From Argyresthia goedartella (lineage: Eukaryota; Arthropoda; Insecta; Lepidoptera; Argyresthiidae), in the NCBI GenBank assembly GCA_949825045.1, contig OX463835.1, positions 17,439,201-17,503,200 on the forward strand: a stretch of 64,000 nt of DNA, read 5' to 3'. Positions 53,461-63,928 of this stretch are shown piece after piece. Numbering within the stretch: the first letter of the stretch is position 1; each line of letters begins with the position of its first letter. The notes beneath the pieces are model-generated. The model was not told the DNA's origin and searched no databases. It saw only the letters and a list, made by a program, of their open reading frames with translations. Position numbers and translations under genes: made by a program.

Positions 53461-54623
53461 GTGGTCATTTAGCCATTGGTGGTCGTTATATTTGTTGCCT
53501 TTTGCATTCGTTGCGCTCCAAGGTTTTCCGATCACTGTTTTTAACGTATACAACACACTTTCATATCCGATAGATATCTGTACCACTTCCCATGTTAACT
53601 ACAGATCTTTATGGCACGGTAGATAGAAATCATTTTCCCATATGTTACAATTGAACAATATATAATGCATTGGCCTATTTTCGCACTACCTATCTGGTAC
53701 ACCAGGTTGTAGATAGAAAAAAAACAGCCCATTGCGAGTAGGAATCTTGCATCAAGGGTTCCGGACAGATAGCAATTTATTTTGTGAAAGAACCCCAATT
53801 TTTTCTATCACTTGTTAAAGTCCATGCTTCATGGCAAATGTCATGATTTTGGGTCAACAGGAAGTACCTTATAGGTTTTTGATTCCCTTACAAGTATATA
53901 TGCTAGTATAGTACATTTCCCACGAGTTCGCAAAAGGCGCAGGTCGTAGCGAGGTTCGTAAAAAGCCTTTTCGAACGAGTCGGGAATAGAATTTTTCCGC
54001 CTGAGAACCCAAATTCAAGCGGCGAAGGTAAATTTATCATAACACTACGTTGACGTTACTAGAAATTTGATTGTTTCACAGCTCCAAACGATCACAAACC
54101 TGAGTTATAGTATTATACAAAGGAGGTAAGTCATCAAACTTGCCCGAGATATTTAAGCGCGCGTGCGAGCGAGGATTCTAATAGTTCGAGGGTATAATTG
54201 AACACTTACACCCGAGCGCAATACTCCAGTTTCCATCACTAATGCAAGGAAATGAATATTTTTTCCGTTAAAAAATATTTCCAACAACACTTTAGACGAG
54301 ATTTTCGTGGCGCCAATATCTTTTTAATGGATCGATCGAATCGATCGATGAATCGTTTTTGGTGCTCTCCAGTTTGATCGTTTTAAAAAGAAAACTAATT
54401 TATTGCGTTACTTTTAAGCTTCTTGGCGGGGTCTTGCCTCAAATATGAGGTCTTGTACCAAAAAACAAAGGAAGGAGCCTCGTTCGATTTTCAAATTTAC
54501 TTACCTCCATAAGGTTGTTCATCGCATTAACCTCCCGCATATCGATACAACTTGTTTTCTGAGCATTAGTGATGAAAATTATGATGGGGTTTCCGGAAAG
54601 GAAAAAATTTAAACAAATATTTA
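53461..54623. other. Unassigned DNA
   Basis: No gene or repeat could be named in about 1.1 kb. A small palindrome, tcgatcgaatcgatcgatga, occurs at 54333-54352. Confidence 0.3.
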
Positions 54624-55225
54624 TTTATCTACACACCATCGTATCATAAACCCTCTTTACTGCGTTCAAAAACCGCACGTTACGATCAGCATTATGTTAA
54701 ACTACTTGGTAAAAACTCGTTTCGTATCTGGAAAACTACACATTATGGTCATTATGTGTGGTTTTTCTACATAGATAGATAGATAGAATGAGTTTATTGC
54801 ATAAAAAATACTTATGGGCTAAACATACATCCCACAAAACCAAGTTTGAGTATAGTTTGTCTGTGTCTGTCATATAACGACATTCAAATTTCGAACGCCG
54901 ACACCCTGCATGCCTGCATGCCGCCCCTAGTTTGTCTGTGAAGGTGGTACTGACATTCAAATTTCGAACGCCGGCGCCCGAAGTTGGTGCTACAGAACAA
55001 GCTAAACAACTACAGAGCCACAATGCCGGTCAAACATGCGGTTCCTGAACACAGCAAAGAGAGCTTATGATATGTGTGTAGATAAACTAGTGTATGTAAC
55101 TGTACATAATTAGGCATTAAAACTCTCGAGTGATATTATTATGAAACTCGCCTTCGGCTCGTTTCATAAGCCCACTCTCGAGTTTTAATGCCCTCCATTA
55201 TGCAGCAGTCTTATAAACTACTATT
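54624..55225 (-). mobile_element. Composite foldback element, family M6, copy 2
   Basis: Reverse-orientation copy of 28751-29200, with the inner ends 'tttatctacacaccatcgta' and 'tatgatatgtgtgtagataa'. An extra (atag)n-led segment lies at about 54770-54870, and the outer hairpin carries 'gaaactcgccttcggctcgt' between the two 'ctcgag' arms. Confidence 0.85.
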
Positions 55226-55656
55226 AAAGTTTGCCTCTTCTAAAAAAGAGATTATCACAGTTTTTAATTCAAAAGACGTATTACAGTGTTCATGATTTTA
55301 TGAATGAAAATTTGTAAATAATTATTGATCGAAACAATTCTGACATATAATATTATTTGTGAATAAATTATTGTAAATAGTATAGGTTGTAACTTTATTC
55401 TTGTATATGATAATAATTTGGTCTTATTGAATTATATTTTAATGTTAATATTGAATTGTATTTTTTATGTAATAATATTTTTGCACACCAAAAGGAAGAA
55501 CATGAAGGGTCTTGACATAATTTATTTAGCTCTTGTATTGTAGCCATGCTCTGGAAAATAAACGATTTTTACTTTACTTTACTTCCTTTTTCCTTTTAAG
55601 GTACAGAACCCTAAAAACAAAACACCATTTCCCAGAAGGGGGAGTAATTCAATAAA
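55226..55656. other. Unassigned AT-rich DNA
   Basis: A short 'ggtacagaaccctaaaaac' near 55600 is a RepA edge. Nothing else is recognised. Confidence 0.35.
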
Positions 55657-55658
55657 AA

Positions 55659-55906
55659 GAGTTGTATGGTCTAGTGGGTTTCACGCTTGCTTCTCACGCA
55701 TTAGCTGCTGGTTCAAATCTCGGTGCTGACTTAATTTATCTTAAGTACTAAGTACGGACGTTAAAACGGTGATGGAAAACGTCGTGAGGAGACCTTCACA
55801 AATCGAGTAGAAGTAACTGGCTTAAAGTGGGCACAATTGTGCCTCTGCCACCCCGTATGGGAAAAGTCGTGACGCTATGTTATGTTATGTTATGTTATGT
55901 TCAATA
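55659..55906 (+). mobile_element. SINE-B copy 3
   Basis: Head gagttgtatggtctagtggg, B box 'tggttcaaatctc', 'ggtgatggaaaacgtcgtga', 'ccgtatgggaaaagtcgtga', then a (tatgt)n tail of about five units. A middle segment (the 'ccatagctgcggcgatggg' region) is missing. Confidence 0.85.
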
Positions 55907-56083
55907 CTCCGTTTTGTAATTTGTAAGCTGTTATTCCTACTTATTGTTATATTTGTATTAGTTAAATAAAACCAATTTTTAACAGCGATCTGAAAATCAA
56001 TCTTTGGGAGTTTCTTCACCCTATACTCCCACAGCAGTCCAATGTAGAGAATGCCCTGGCATTTCATTTGCAAATCAAGATTA

Positions 56084-56253
56084 AACCAGTTTACTATTTA
56101 ACGGTTTATTACTATATGACGCGTTAGTTTAACAACTAACGCGTCATATAGTAAGCAGTACGCTACAGTTTACTATCTGTCGATAGTTAACCAAATAACG
56201 AGAAAAACAATGTTAGTTTATCAACTATCGGTTTGGACAATCTTACGGTGATA
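56084..56253. mobile_element. MITE family M9 fragment
   Basis: 'ccagtttactatttaacggt', 'atatgacgcgttagtttaac' and its complement 'aactaacgcgtcatatagta', then 'ctgtcgatagttaaccaaat' and 'acaatcttacggtgata' match half of 49052-49425. Directly abuts M10. Confidence 0.7.
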
Positions 56254-56782
56254 TACAAGGTGACATTTAATTAGGTGACCATGTTTTGGGGAATGATAGT
56301 ACCCATTATTATGAAGAACTTTCCCCAAGAAACATATGGTCGTAAACTAAATAATTTTTTGGGTCTCCCATAGTAACTTGTAATCAGCTGCTGAGGGACT
56401 GAGGGACGAAAAATATTTTTCATTTGCGACCATATGTTTCTTTGGGAAAGTTATTCATAATGATCGGTGCTATCAATCCCCAATATAATAATAATAATAA
56501 TAATAATACCTTGGACACCATTTACACATATTGATCTAGCCCCAAACTAGGATTCCCTGTATCTTGGGTACTAGACAACGATACATATACTTAAATAGAT
56601 AAATATTAATACTTAGATAGATAAACAACCATGACTAGGGTACAAACATCCGTTCTCATCAAACAAATATTTGCCCCCACCGGGACTCGAACCCGGGACC
56701 CTTGGTTTCGTAGGCAGCGTCACTGCCGACTCGGCCATTCGGGTCGTCAATATATGGTCAGCTAATTAAATGTCACCTTGTA
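56254..56782. mobile_element. Foldback MITE, family M10, carrying SINE-A copy 12
   Basis: Left end tacaaggtgacatttaatta and right end aattaaatgtcaccttgta are complementary. The left arm continues 'ggtgaccatgttttggggaa', and the right arm has 'tatcaatccccaata' and 'tatggtcagct' split by a SINE. Without the SINE it is a palindrome of about 265 bp. The centre also pairs ('agaaacatatggtcg' with 'cgaccatatgtttct'). Confidence 0.9.
56488..56747 (-). mobile_element. SINE-A copy 12, with 7 bp target-site duplication
   Basis: Full-length minus-strand copy with an (ata)n tail, flanked by caatata on both sides (56481-56487 and 56748-56754). It lies within the right arm of M10, whose left arm preserves the empty-site sequence. 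Confidence 0.9.
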
Positions 56783-57072
56783 TGTACGTTGTACGACGTA
56801 CGATTTTCACCGTAGCCACCGCTTTATACCCACACGTTTGGCGAGTAGCGAAATAAGTTTAGGTATCCTGCTTGTGACCAGTTAGAACTGTTTGACGGGG
56901 TGACGAATAGGAACAGATTTGCAGTGTGAATATGACCTAGAGTTACAAAACTAAGACGTGACTTGATTGAACTAAATTTACATGTGACGGAGTAGAACTA
57001 ATAATATTGCTTTTAGCTTTATTATTAGATTACATTAGAACACATTTTTGCTGTGACAAGTTAATTCCTAAC
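56783..57072. other. Unassigned DNA
   Basis: No gene or repeat named. Confidence 0.3.
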
Positions 57073-57315
57073 ACGACCCGAATATCCGAGTCGGCAGTGA
57101 CCCTACTTACGAAGCCAAGGGTCCCGGGTTCGTGTGCCGGTGGGGACAGACATTTGTTTGGTGAGAACGGATGTTTGTACCCTAGTCATGGTTGTTTATC
57201 TATCTAAGTACACTATATAAATATGTGTATCGTTGTCTAGTACCCAAGATACAGGGAATCCTAGTTTGGGGCTAGATCAATGTGTGTAAATAGTGTCCAA
57301 GGTATTATTATTATC
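57073..57315 (+). mobile_element. SINE-A copy 13
   Basis: Starts acgacccgaatatccgagtc. The B box is damaged (ggttcgtgtgccgg) and part of the 'taagtataatatttatctat' block is deleted. Tail ccaaggtattattattat. Confidence 0.85.
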
Positions 57316-57360
57316 ATTTATCTCAACACAATTTTGTGGTAGTTAGTAAACTAAACTAAA

Positions 57361-57735
57361 CTAAACACTATTTACACACGTTGCTGAGTATGATTTTCGA
57401 ATTCGAAACTACCGCCAGAATTTACTAATTCTGGCGGTAGTTTCGAATTTATTGGTTGTAAAATAGGTGCGTTTTTTGGTGATCGTTTAAACATGAGCCA
57501 TTTATAAAATTTACAGATTTTGTTCAATCGATCAGCGCATGAGTGAAGGCCAAAGTATACTGTTTAGCAACTACGAGCGTGAGCCATACAAGGATTTGGT
57601 TTCATGCACCCGGGTATTCTGCGTGGCAGGCGAGTGTGTAACTAGACCACGGAATCTCTCGACTCATATTTTGATGTTATCAACTTACAAAATCATACTC
57701 AGCAACGTGTGTAAATAGTGTCCAAGGTATTATAG
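57361..57735 (+). repeat. Composite repeat H, copy 2, bracketed by inverted SINE-A tails
   Basis: The left edge 'aacactatttacacacgttg' with 'ctgagtatgattt' and the right edge 'aaatcatactcagcaacgtg' with 'tgtaaatagtgtccaaggta' are complementary. Inside, a perfect small hairpin ('cgaaactaccgccagaatt' against 'aattctggcggtagtttcg') is followed by the block shared with 52480-52799. The outer 20 bases on each side are SINE-A tail sequence. Confidence 0.8.
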
Positions 57736-58671
57736 TGTTTATTATTTAATCAAAAGACGCATTACCGGCCCCAGGCCACTCAACCTTGTACACTAATGCC
57801 CATGTCTAATGTCTAGTCTAGAATCTAGAGCGGAGGCTAGAACGGCCCTAAGACCTGGTTACCTGTAACCAGTACGCAAAAAGGTATGTTGATGTATTAG
57901 GAATTGCGGTTAGTATGCGTATGGTGAAAGCTAAAACTGTTATGGGTTTTTCCCCGACCCGACCGTAGGTTGTTTGTAAGTTGATCACGCCAAAAGTACT
58001 GAACCGATTTGGATAACATTGGTAACATGGTGGTGCTGTCTTTCGTTTCGTATGGAAACGACAGTTATAGTATTTTTCACACTTTAGTAGGTGTGTTTGG
58101 CCAATAGCTCTACACGTTGCATTGTTTAGAAAGTTGTTCAGAATTATGTCCTTAAGGCTTTGTTCCCATTACGGCTGACAGTCCGCAAACTGTGATGTTT
58201 CGTTCTAGCCATCCAGCACACAAAGGAGATGAATCCAAAGACACCTCATTTATTAAAATCCGTCCAGCCGTTTGGGCTATGGCGTGCATACGCTCTAACA
58301 CCATTACCCTCCTTACTGTGCGTCGGGTAAACAGGCACAGTTAAAAACATAACTGCATTTTTGTATCCCAGTTATTAATATCAGTCGGCCTTGGGTGTAG
58401 CAGGTGCTATGAACAAGCTCGACTGTTATGTCGTCTGGCCGACATCAACCGGTTACCTTTAGATAAGTCAGAACCCTTTTTTAGGGCTCCTTAAGGAAAA
58501 CCTTATAGGATTGCCGAAGTTGGGTGGTTAGATTAATTAAATACAGACATTTAACCAAGTCACTAGCATTTTGATTTAAATAAGGCATCGTCGAAAACGT
58601 TTAACAATCTTTGTTATCGAAAGCCGGCTTGTTGGAAAACAAGATGGCGTCACGACAACAGCTGATTTGCG
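57736..58671. other. Unassigned DNA
   Basis: At 57950-58330 phrases such as 'aagtactgaaccgatttgga' and 'aaaatccgtccagccgtttg' resemble widespread lepidopteran non-autonomous repeats, but no ends could be defined. No gene. Confidence 0.35.
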
Positions 58672-58800
58672 CAGCTTATATCAGGGCAAAACATTGCGGT
58701 AGCTTAGGTGAAGGGTAATATCCTTATCCTTCGTATTAGGTTGATCATGTAAGAACAACAAAAAATACATAAAACATAAACTTAAGTACACAATAAAAAA
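58672..58800 (+). repeat. M11 fragment
   Basis: 'atcagggcaaaacattgcgg', 'tagcttaggtgaagggtaat', 'cttcgtattaggttgatcat', 'gtaagaacaacaaaaaatac'. The left half of M11 is truncated. Confidence 0.7.
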
Positions 58801-58909
58801 TAAAAAAATTGTATAAGTCTTGTTGCCTAGGAACGTTTAGACAACTCGTTAAACGTTTCGTTCACTTGTCTGACGAATTTTAGTGACTTGGTTAAACGTC
58901 CGACGAATT

Positions 58910-59157
58910 GACGACCCGAATGGCCGAGTCGACAGTGACCCTGCCTACGAAGCCAAGGGTCCCGGGTTCGAGTCCCGGTGGGGGCAAATATTTGTTTGAT
59001 GAAAATGTTTGTACCCTAGTCATGGTTGTTTATCTATCGAAGTATAATATTTATCTATATAAGTATGTGTATCGTTGTCTAGTACCCAAGATACAGGGAA
59101 TCCTAGTTTGGGGCTAGATCAATGTGTGTAAATAGTGTCCAAGGTATTATTATTATA
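58910..59157 (+). mobile_element. SINE-A copy 14
   Basis: gacgacccgaatggccgagt, B box gggttcgagtccc, full body and an (att)n tail. A deletion of about 6 bases follows 'tgtttgatgaaaatgtt'. Otherwise close to the apparent consensus. Confidence 0.9.
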
Positions 59158-59328
59158 ACGTCGGTATTTAATTAACGGTCAACAGAATCACTTCAACTCA
59201 ACTTGCAGTCCGCCATTGCTGAGTTTTCGCGAGATACATTACATTATCATATATCTTTTGTGTTTCTTGGAAGTATTTGCAAAAATCTAACCTTACCTAT
59301 CTATTTGGTGTTAATTTTTACTGTCCAA

Positions 59329-59533
59329 CTAATATTATAAATGTAATTGTAGCGAGGTTTGGATATTTGTATGTTTCTGTGTTTGTGCCTCAATCACGCT
59401 AAAACGGCTGAACGGATTTGATTGAAATTTAGTATAGAGATAGTTTACGAGCTAGAGTAACATATGTGATAATTTTTATCCGACTGCACCAGAAGGAGCG
59501 TAACGTTAATGAAGTTTCGGGGATCAGCTAGTG
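59329..59533 (+). mobile_element. Helitron-like non-autonomous element (tentative)
   Basis: Starts aactaatattataaatgtaa, has 'tcaatcacgctaaaacggct', 'gaacggatttgattgaaatt', and ends 'ttcggggatcagctagtg'. The 'actaatattataaatg ... gcagctagt' ends are those I associate with Lep1-type Helitron-like repeats of moths. No hairpin was confirmed near the 3' end. Confidence 0.45.
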
Positions 59534-59636
59534 TACATATATTTCTTTCACCAGATTGATTTGTAAAATTGTGCGCATGCGTGTGCATTGTTGATGTGCC
59601 TGTCTTATAAATAAATAAACTCAATTTCTTATTTCT

Positions 59637-59781
59637 ATTAGTATTTGTTGTTATAGCGACAACAGAAATATATCATCTGTGAAAATCGCCTAGTGACAGA
59701 AGGATGAACGGACGGACGGACGGATAGCGGAGGCTTAGTAATAGGGTCCCGTTTGGCACCCTTCGGGTATGGAACCCTAAA
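59637..59781 (+). repeat. RepA, 3' half
   Basis: 'agtatttgttgttatagcga', 'catctgtgaaaatcgcctag', (ggac)n, 'aatagggtcccgtttggcac' and 'cttcgggtatggaaccctaa' are collinear with 27119-27282. Confidence 0.75.
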
Positions 59782-60402
59782 AATATTTCTCATAGTTTGT
59801 TTACGTTCTGCTTCACCACTAAGTTATTGACAGACGGGTAAACTATTGACATTTGAAAGCGAAGGCGAAATTTGAACCAGAGTTTCGTTCATTCGAAATT
59901 TGATTTAACTATGCTGTAGAGGTTAAATGAAGGACTTTCGTTGTTTTATAGATTTTTCAGTAAACCTGTAATATTTTTGATGAGAATTACGCCATTTATT
60001 TAACCTCTCGAGCAAATCTCTGGAGGTTATGAGGCCTCGCGATTTGAACCACATGCCATTTTAATAAATTTCAAAACCTATAACGGCACTGTGCCGTCGC
60101 CACAGTGGCGTCACCAGGGCTTAAGGGGTTAAGAACAGAATTATCTCGTTATGTTTGTCTGAGTTTGATGCCCTTGACAATATTTTACATACCGAATTCG
60201 AGATCAATGAAGTCACACTAACCGTTGGCAGATGGCACGTCTGCGTCCGGTCGCCGACTTCCGGTGCATGGCCGCGGCGTTCAACAAAGGAGGTGTGATA
60301 GGAATCTCAACTTAGAACGCAAAAGTCATGCAAAATGGTCGCATTACATACGTGTAAGCTTTTTAATGTGCAGTCCATCAACCCTCACTGAGCCAGCGTA
60401 TC
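59782..60402. other. Unassigned DNA
   Basis: The 70-codon frame at 60225-60437 is not recognised and overlaps the start of a foldback arm. Confidence 0.3.
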
Positions 60403-61142
60403 TTACTCAAAGGAGGACCGCACAAAATAGTCCTTGATACCAATAACTATGTGACATATGTCATTAGAAAGGTATTTCTATGTACTACAATAATTACTAT
60501 GGGAGCTAATTTCAAATCACTGAGTAAAAAAGTTATGGCGATACAAAATAGTAGTTTATGTGACTGCTACATAATGGAGGGCATTAATTTCGGCTCGTTT
60601 CATAATAATATCACTCGAGAGATTTAATGCCTAATTATGTACAGTTACATACACTAGTTTATCTACACACATATCATAAGCTTTCTTTGATGTGTTCAGG
60701 AACCGCATGTTCGACTGATAATTGCTCTACACTACAGTTGTTAAGCTTGATCAGAAATACCAACTTCACAGAAAAACTAGGGGCGGCGGCACGCAGGCGG
60801 GCGTCGGCGTTCGAAATTTGAATGTCATAATTTGACAAATTTTGGTACATTATGGTCATAATTATCAATATTCGGATAAGAAATGAGTTTTTACCAAGAA
60901 GTTTATCATTATGCTGGTAACGTGTGGTGTAGATAAAAAATATTTTCATATGAAAAAATTGAATTATTTCTTATTTCATTAAGTTATAGTGCAAGTTACA
61001 ACGTGTTTATCCCTTGTTTTTCCACAGTGATTTGAAATGAGCTCCCATAATAACTATTGTAGTCTAATGAAATACCTTTCTAATGACTTATGTCATGTCG
61101 TTATTGGTCCTTGGACCATCCTCCATACATTTTTGCCGGACC
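60403..61142. mobile_element. Foldback element, family M12, containing M6 copy 3
   Basis: The left arm ('ctcaaaggaggaccg', 'gtccttgataccaataac', 'gtcattagaaaggtatttct', 'tatgggagctaatttcaaat') is the complement of the right arm ('atttgaaatgagctcccata', 'aaatacctttctaatgac', 'gttattggtccttggac', 'cggacctcctttgag'). The M6 copy at 60546-60937 occupies the centre. Confidence 0.85.
60546..60937 (+). mobile_element. Composite foldback element, family M6, copy 3
   Basis: aatagtagtttatgtgactg, 'ataatggagggcatt', 'atatcactcgagagattta', 'cagttacatacactagttta', 'caggaaccgcatgttcgact' to 'ggtaacgtgtggtgtagata'. The middle is shorter than in copy 1. Confidence 0.85.
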
Positions 61143-61506
61143 TCCTTTGAGCAAAGGCCTGCGCCCGGAGACATTGATGGGATAAATTGACCTAAATTTA
61201 TATCACAGTATAATTGAAGAAGCTTATTAAAGAAATAACTCTGATCAACGTTCACTGAGAATTCGATTAGATGTCTCAGTTCTTCACAATTCTTTATTGC
61301 ACAGAACATTACAACAATACAATTTGACACGAAATTAAAAGGCAAAGGCGAGCTAATCTCTCAACAGAGATTTTTTCCAGCAAACCTATCTGGATAGGTT
61401 CTTCATATGATTGCGGCCGTGCGACCCGGCGTTTTGCAGCAAGAGATCTCTTGCCCACATATTATTTGAAAGCGTGTTCTCTGTCAGCTGAAACCAGTGT
61501 TGACGT

Positions 61507-61965
61507 TTAGGAAAAAAAAAAGTCCCTAGACCTCGATGCAACAGTCCCTAGATTTTGAAAAAAAAACGAATAAAAAATCCGCTAGAAGTCGCTAAATATT
61601 TCAAAATATTCCATGGTAACAAAATATGGTGTAAATAAAAGCAAATTTATATAATCAAGTATTTAATCATCATAATTTAAATCTCTATAGGTTTAAACAA
61701 GCAAAAATTTCGTTATCCATTGCGTCATGTTCGACTTCGACAACTTCTAATGGCGCTGAAGCAGCAGAAGTTGATGGTTCCACTGTAGAAGTACTTGGTT
61801 TTTTAACAGTTTTTGTGATTTTGGTCAGGACATCTTTGCAAACAAAAAGTCGCTATAAGTCGCTAAATTTATTTTAGTCGCTAGATCGAAATAAAAAGTC
61901 GCTAAACCCATCTAAAATCCGCTAGATCTAGCGACAAAGTCGCTAAAACGGCAACACTGGCTGAA
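61507..61965 (-). pseudogene. Degenerate element with an acidic C-terminal coding tail
   Basis: The flanks repeat 'agtcgctaaat', 'aagtcgctaaa' and 'ccgctagatctagcgac'. Between them the minus strand from about 61840 to 61690 is open: DVLTKITKTVKKPSTSTVEP, STSAASAPLEVVEVEHDAMD, NEIFACLNL and a stop. It may be the end of a transposase or other element protein. The family is not recognised, and no start or catalytic motif is present. Confidence 0.35.
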
Positions 61966-62250
61966 ACGGACGGTACAGTGGAATTATACGAAGCTTACCC
62001 ACTTACAATGTAGGCAAAGATGCCTGACCATTTCGCCTCTAGATCCTTAACTAGTTAGCGCGTATCCGCCCATCTACTGCCCATTGTTGGGAGATTTATT
62101 GGCTGTGCGCGTGTGTTTTACGCAGATTGGAAGATGTCTGGCGGACGGGCCGATGTGGTCTTGTGGTCGCGAGGGGGCAAAAAATAAGATACTTGCCCAT
62201 GGTTTACGGGGACCTACTACGAAAGATATTGCCCACAATAGTGGATTGAC
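61966..62250. other. Unassigned DNA
   Basis: No gene or repeat named. Confidence 0.3.
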
Positions 62251-62276
62251 ACTGTTGTAAGCCTCTTTTCAGAAAA

Positions 62277-62705
62277 TTGGGCATACTACCATTACCTTGT
62301 ATGTACATATTTGAAGTCTGTATTTTTGTCAAAAAACATCCACACCTGTTTAAGAAAAATTGTGAGGTATCTGATTGTAGGGGCCGACATAAAAATAAAC
62401 TCTATCTTCCACCACACAGACTACATTTGTTCTCCAAAAGCAATATGTATGTCAATTAAAATTTTTAATAACATTCCGGACGAGCTAAAAGTCCTCACAC
62501 CCAATGTATTTAGAATTAAGTTATTTAAGTTTTTAATGGAAAAAATGTAATATTAAGGACTTTTTTGAAATCAATCGCTTTAATTAATTTTTTAATCTAT
62601 TTTAATTTATATAACAAATTTTGACATTCTATATAATTTTGATTTTTAATTTAAGAACACATTGTACGCATATTAGGCAAGTAAACGATTTCTGATTCTG
62701 ATTCG
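62277..62705 (+). pseudogene. CR1/Jockey-like LINE, 3' end (reverse transcriptase C-terminus and UTR)
   Basis: The plus strand reads MGILPLPCMYIFEVCIFVKK, RHKNKLYLPPHRLHLFSKS, then after a one-frame slip CMSIKIFNNIPDELKVL and FRIKLFKFLMEKM with a stop at 62550. The pattern 'gilpLpciYIfe..fvk', 'tR.kn.l..p..rl.l...s..y...kiyN.lP..ik', 'Fk..L...L' is the C-terminus of CR1- or Jockey-group polymerases. The UTR ends near 62705 in 'gatttctgattctgattc'. 5' truncated, as usual for LINE copies; the frameshift shows it is dead. Confidence 0.75.
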
Positions 62706-62734
62706 GCAAGATTCCCTATCCCTCAGTGCCTTGT

Positions 62735-62803
62735 AGAGGGGGTTACCCCTGTGCCTCTGCCCATGTATGGGAAAAGTCGTGCCGGTATGTTATGTTGTTT
62801 GAT
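62735..62803 (+). mobile_element. SINE-B 3' fragment
   Basis: 'cccctgtgcctctgcccatg', 'tatgggaaaagtcgtgccgg', 'tatgttatgtt' are the 3' end of SINE-B. A (gaaat/gaaataat)n simple repeat follows to 62890. Confidence 0.6.
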
Positions 62804-63121
62804 GAAATAAAGAAATGAAATACTGAAATAAAATAATGAAATGAAATGAAATAATGAAACGAAATAATTAAATGAAATAATAAAAATATATGGCTTTTAT
62901 CGGTCTATGTCTATTTTATTAATCTCCTCATCCTATGCTGGAAGAAATCTCTCGCTCATGTAGGTACAGGTGACGCCAAGTTTATCTGACCCTGAGAGCT
63001 GCGTGGAGGGGTTAACCTCTCTTTCTCGCACAGAGTGAGCGAATGAGAGATATACAGGCATATACAATAATATTAACCCCACACTAGGATACCCTGTGCA
63101 GAAGCCCAAATTTATAAACAT
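62804..63121. other. Simple sequence, then unassigned DNA
   Basis: (gaaat)n-type simple sequence to about 62890. A SINE-C body fragment ('taaccccacactaggatacc') lies at 63075-63098. The minus-strand frame at 62933-63121 is not recognised. Confidence 0.4.
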
Positions 63122-63131
63122 TTTAGACCAT

Positions 63132-63421
63132 AGTAGAGCTCCGTGGTCTAATGGGTTTTACACTTGCTTCTCACACAGGAGATGCAGGTTCGAATCCTGA
63201 CCATGTACCAACGAGATAATTAATTTATCTTAAGTACATTATACGGACGTTCTAACGGTGATGGAAAACATGAGAAAACGGTGAGGAAACCTTCATTACT
63301 CCATAGCTGCGGCGATGGGCTAGCCCCCTATCACGCAAAATGAAGTACTGAATAACTGCCTTAAAGTGTGCACATTTGTGCCTCTGCCACCCCGTATGGG
63401 AAAAGGCGTGACGCTATATTA
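63132..63421 (+). mobile_element. SINE-B copy 4, with 10 bp target-site duplication
   Basis: Flanked by tttagaccat at 63122-63131 and 63422-63431. Head gagctccgtggtctaatggg, B box 'gcaggttcgaatcctg', complete middle, end 'aaaggcgtgacgctatatta'. This is the most complete SINE-B copy in the window and defines both ends. Confidence 0.9.
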
Positions 63422-63478
63422 TTTAGACCATTCTTATTACGCTCTGTCGCCTCATTCTGTGAAAACACGATATTTATA

Positions 63479-63749
63479 CGGCTAGTATTTAATCGCACAT
63501 CAAAAATACTGATTTACACAGCAAAAAAAAATCAGCAAAAACACTTTTTATGTTTTAAGTATTTTTTTTGTTCTTACATGTTCAACCTAATACGAAGGAT
63601 AAAGGGAGCTTAGCAACGCTCACCCCCTTTACTCTTCATCTAAGCTACCGCAGTATTTTGCCCCGATATTTGCTGTGAAAATCAGTATATTTGCTGTGCA
63701 GATCTGTATTATTGATGTGCAGTTTAATATTTCCCTATTTATACTAGCC
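63479..63749 (-). mobile_element. MITE-like repeat, family M11, copy 3
   Basis: Reverse-orientation full copy: 'cggctagtatttaatcgcac', 'catcaaaaatactgattt', 'ttcttacatgttcaacctaa', 'tacgaaggataaaggg', 'taagctaccgcagtattttg', 'gatgtgcagtttaatatttc', 'cctatttatactagcc'. 'ctagtat' lies at both ends, in inverted orientation. Confidence 0.8.
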
Positions 63750-63928
63750 CTATACCAAACGGGAGTGTACCGATAGTTACCTCGCAATAAAGTACCTTGT
63801 TTCGACAACATGTCAAAATTATCTCCACGCCACCTTCCAAATACGGTGGTAATCTTAAGAAGGCCCGGACCGGATTTATAGGGGGAACCACTCAGTAAAA
63901 CTTGCCGGACTTTAAGGGGACGCTATTT

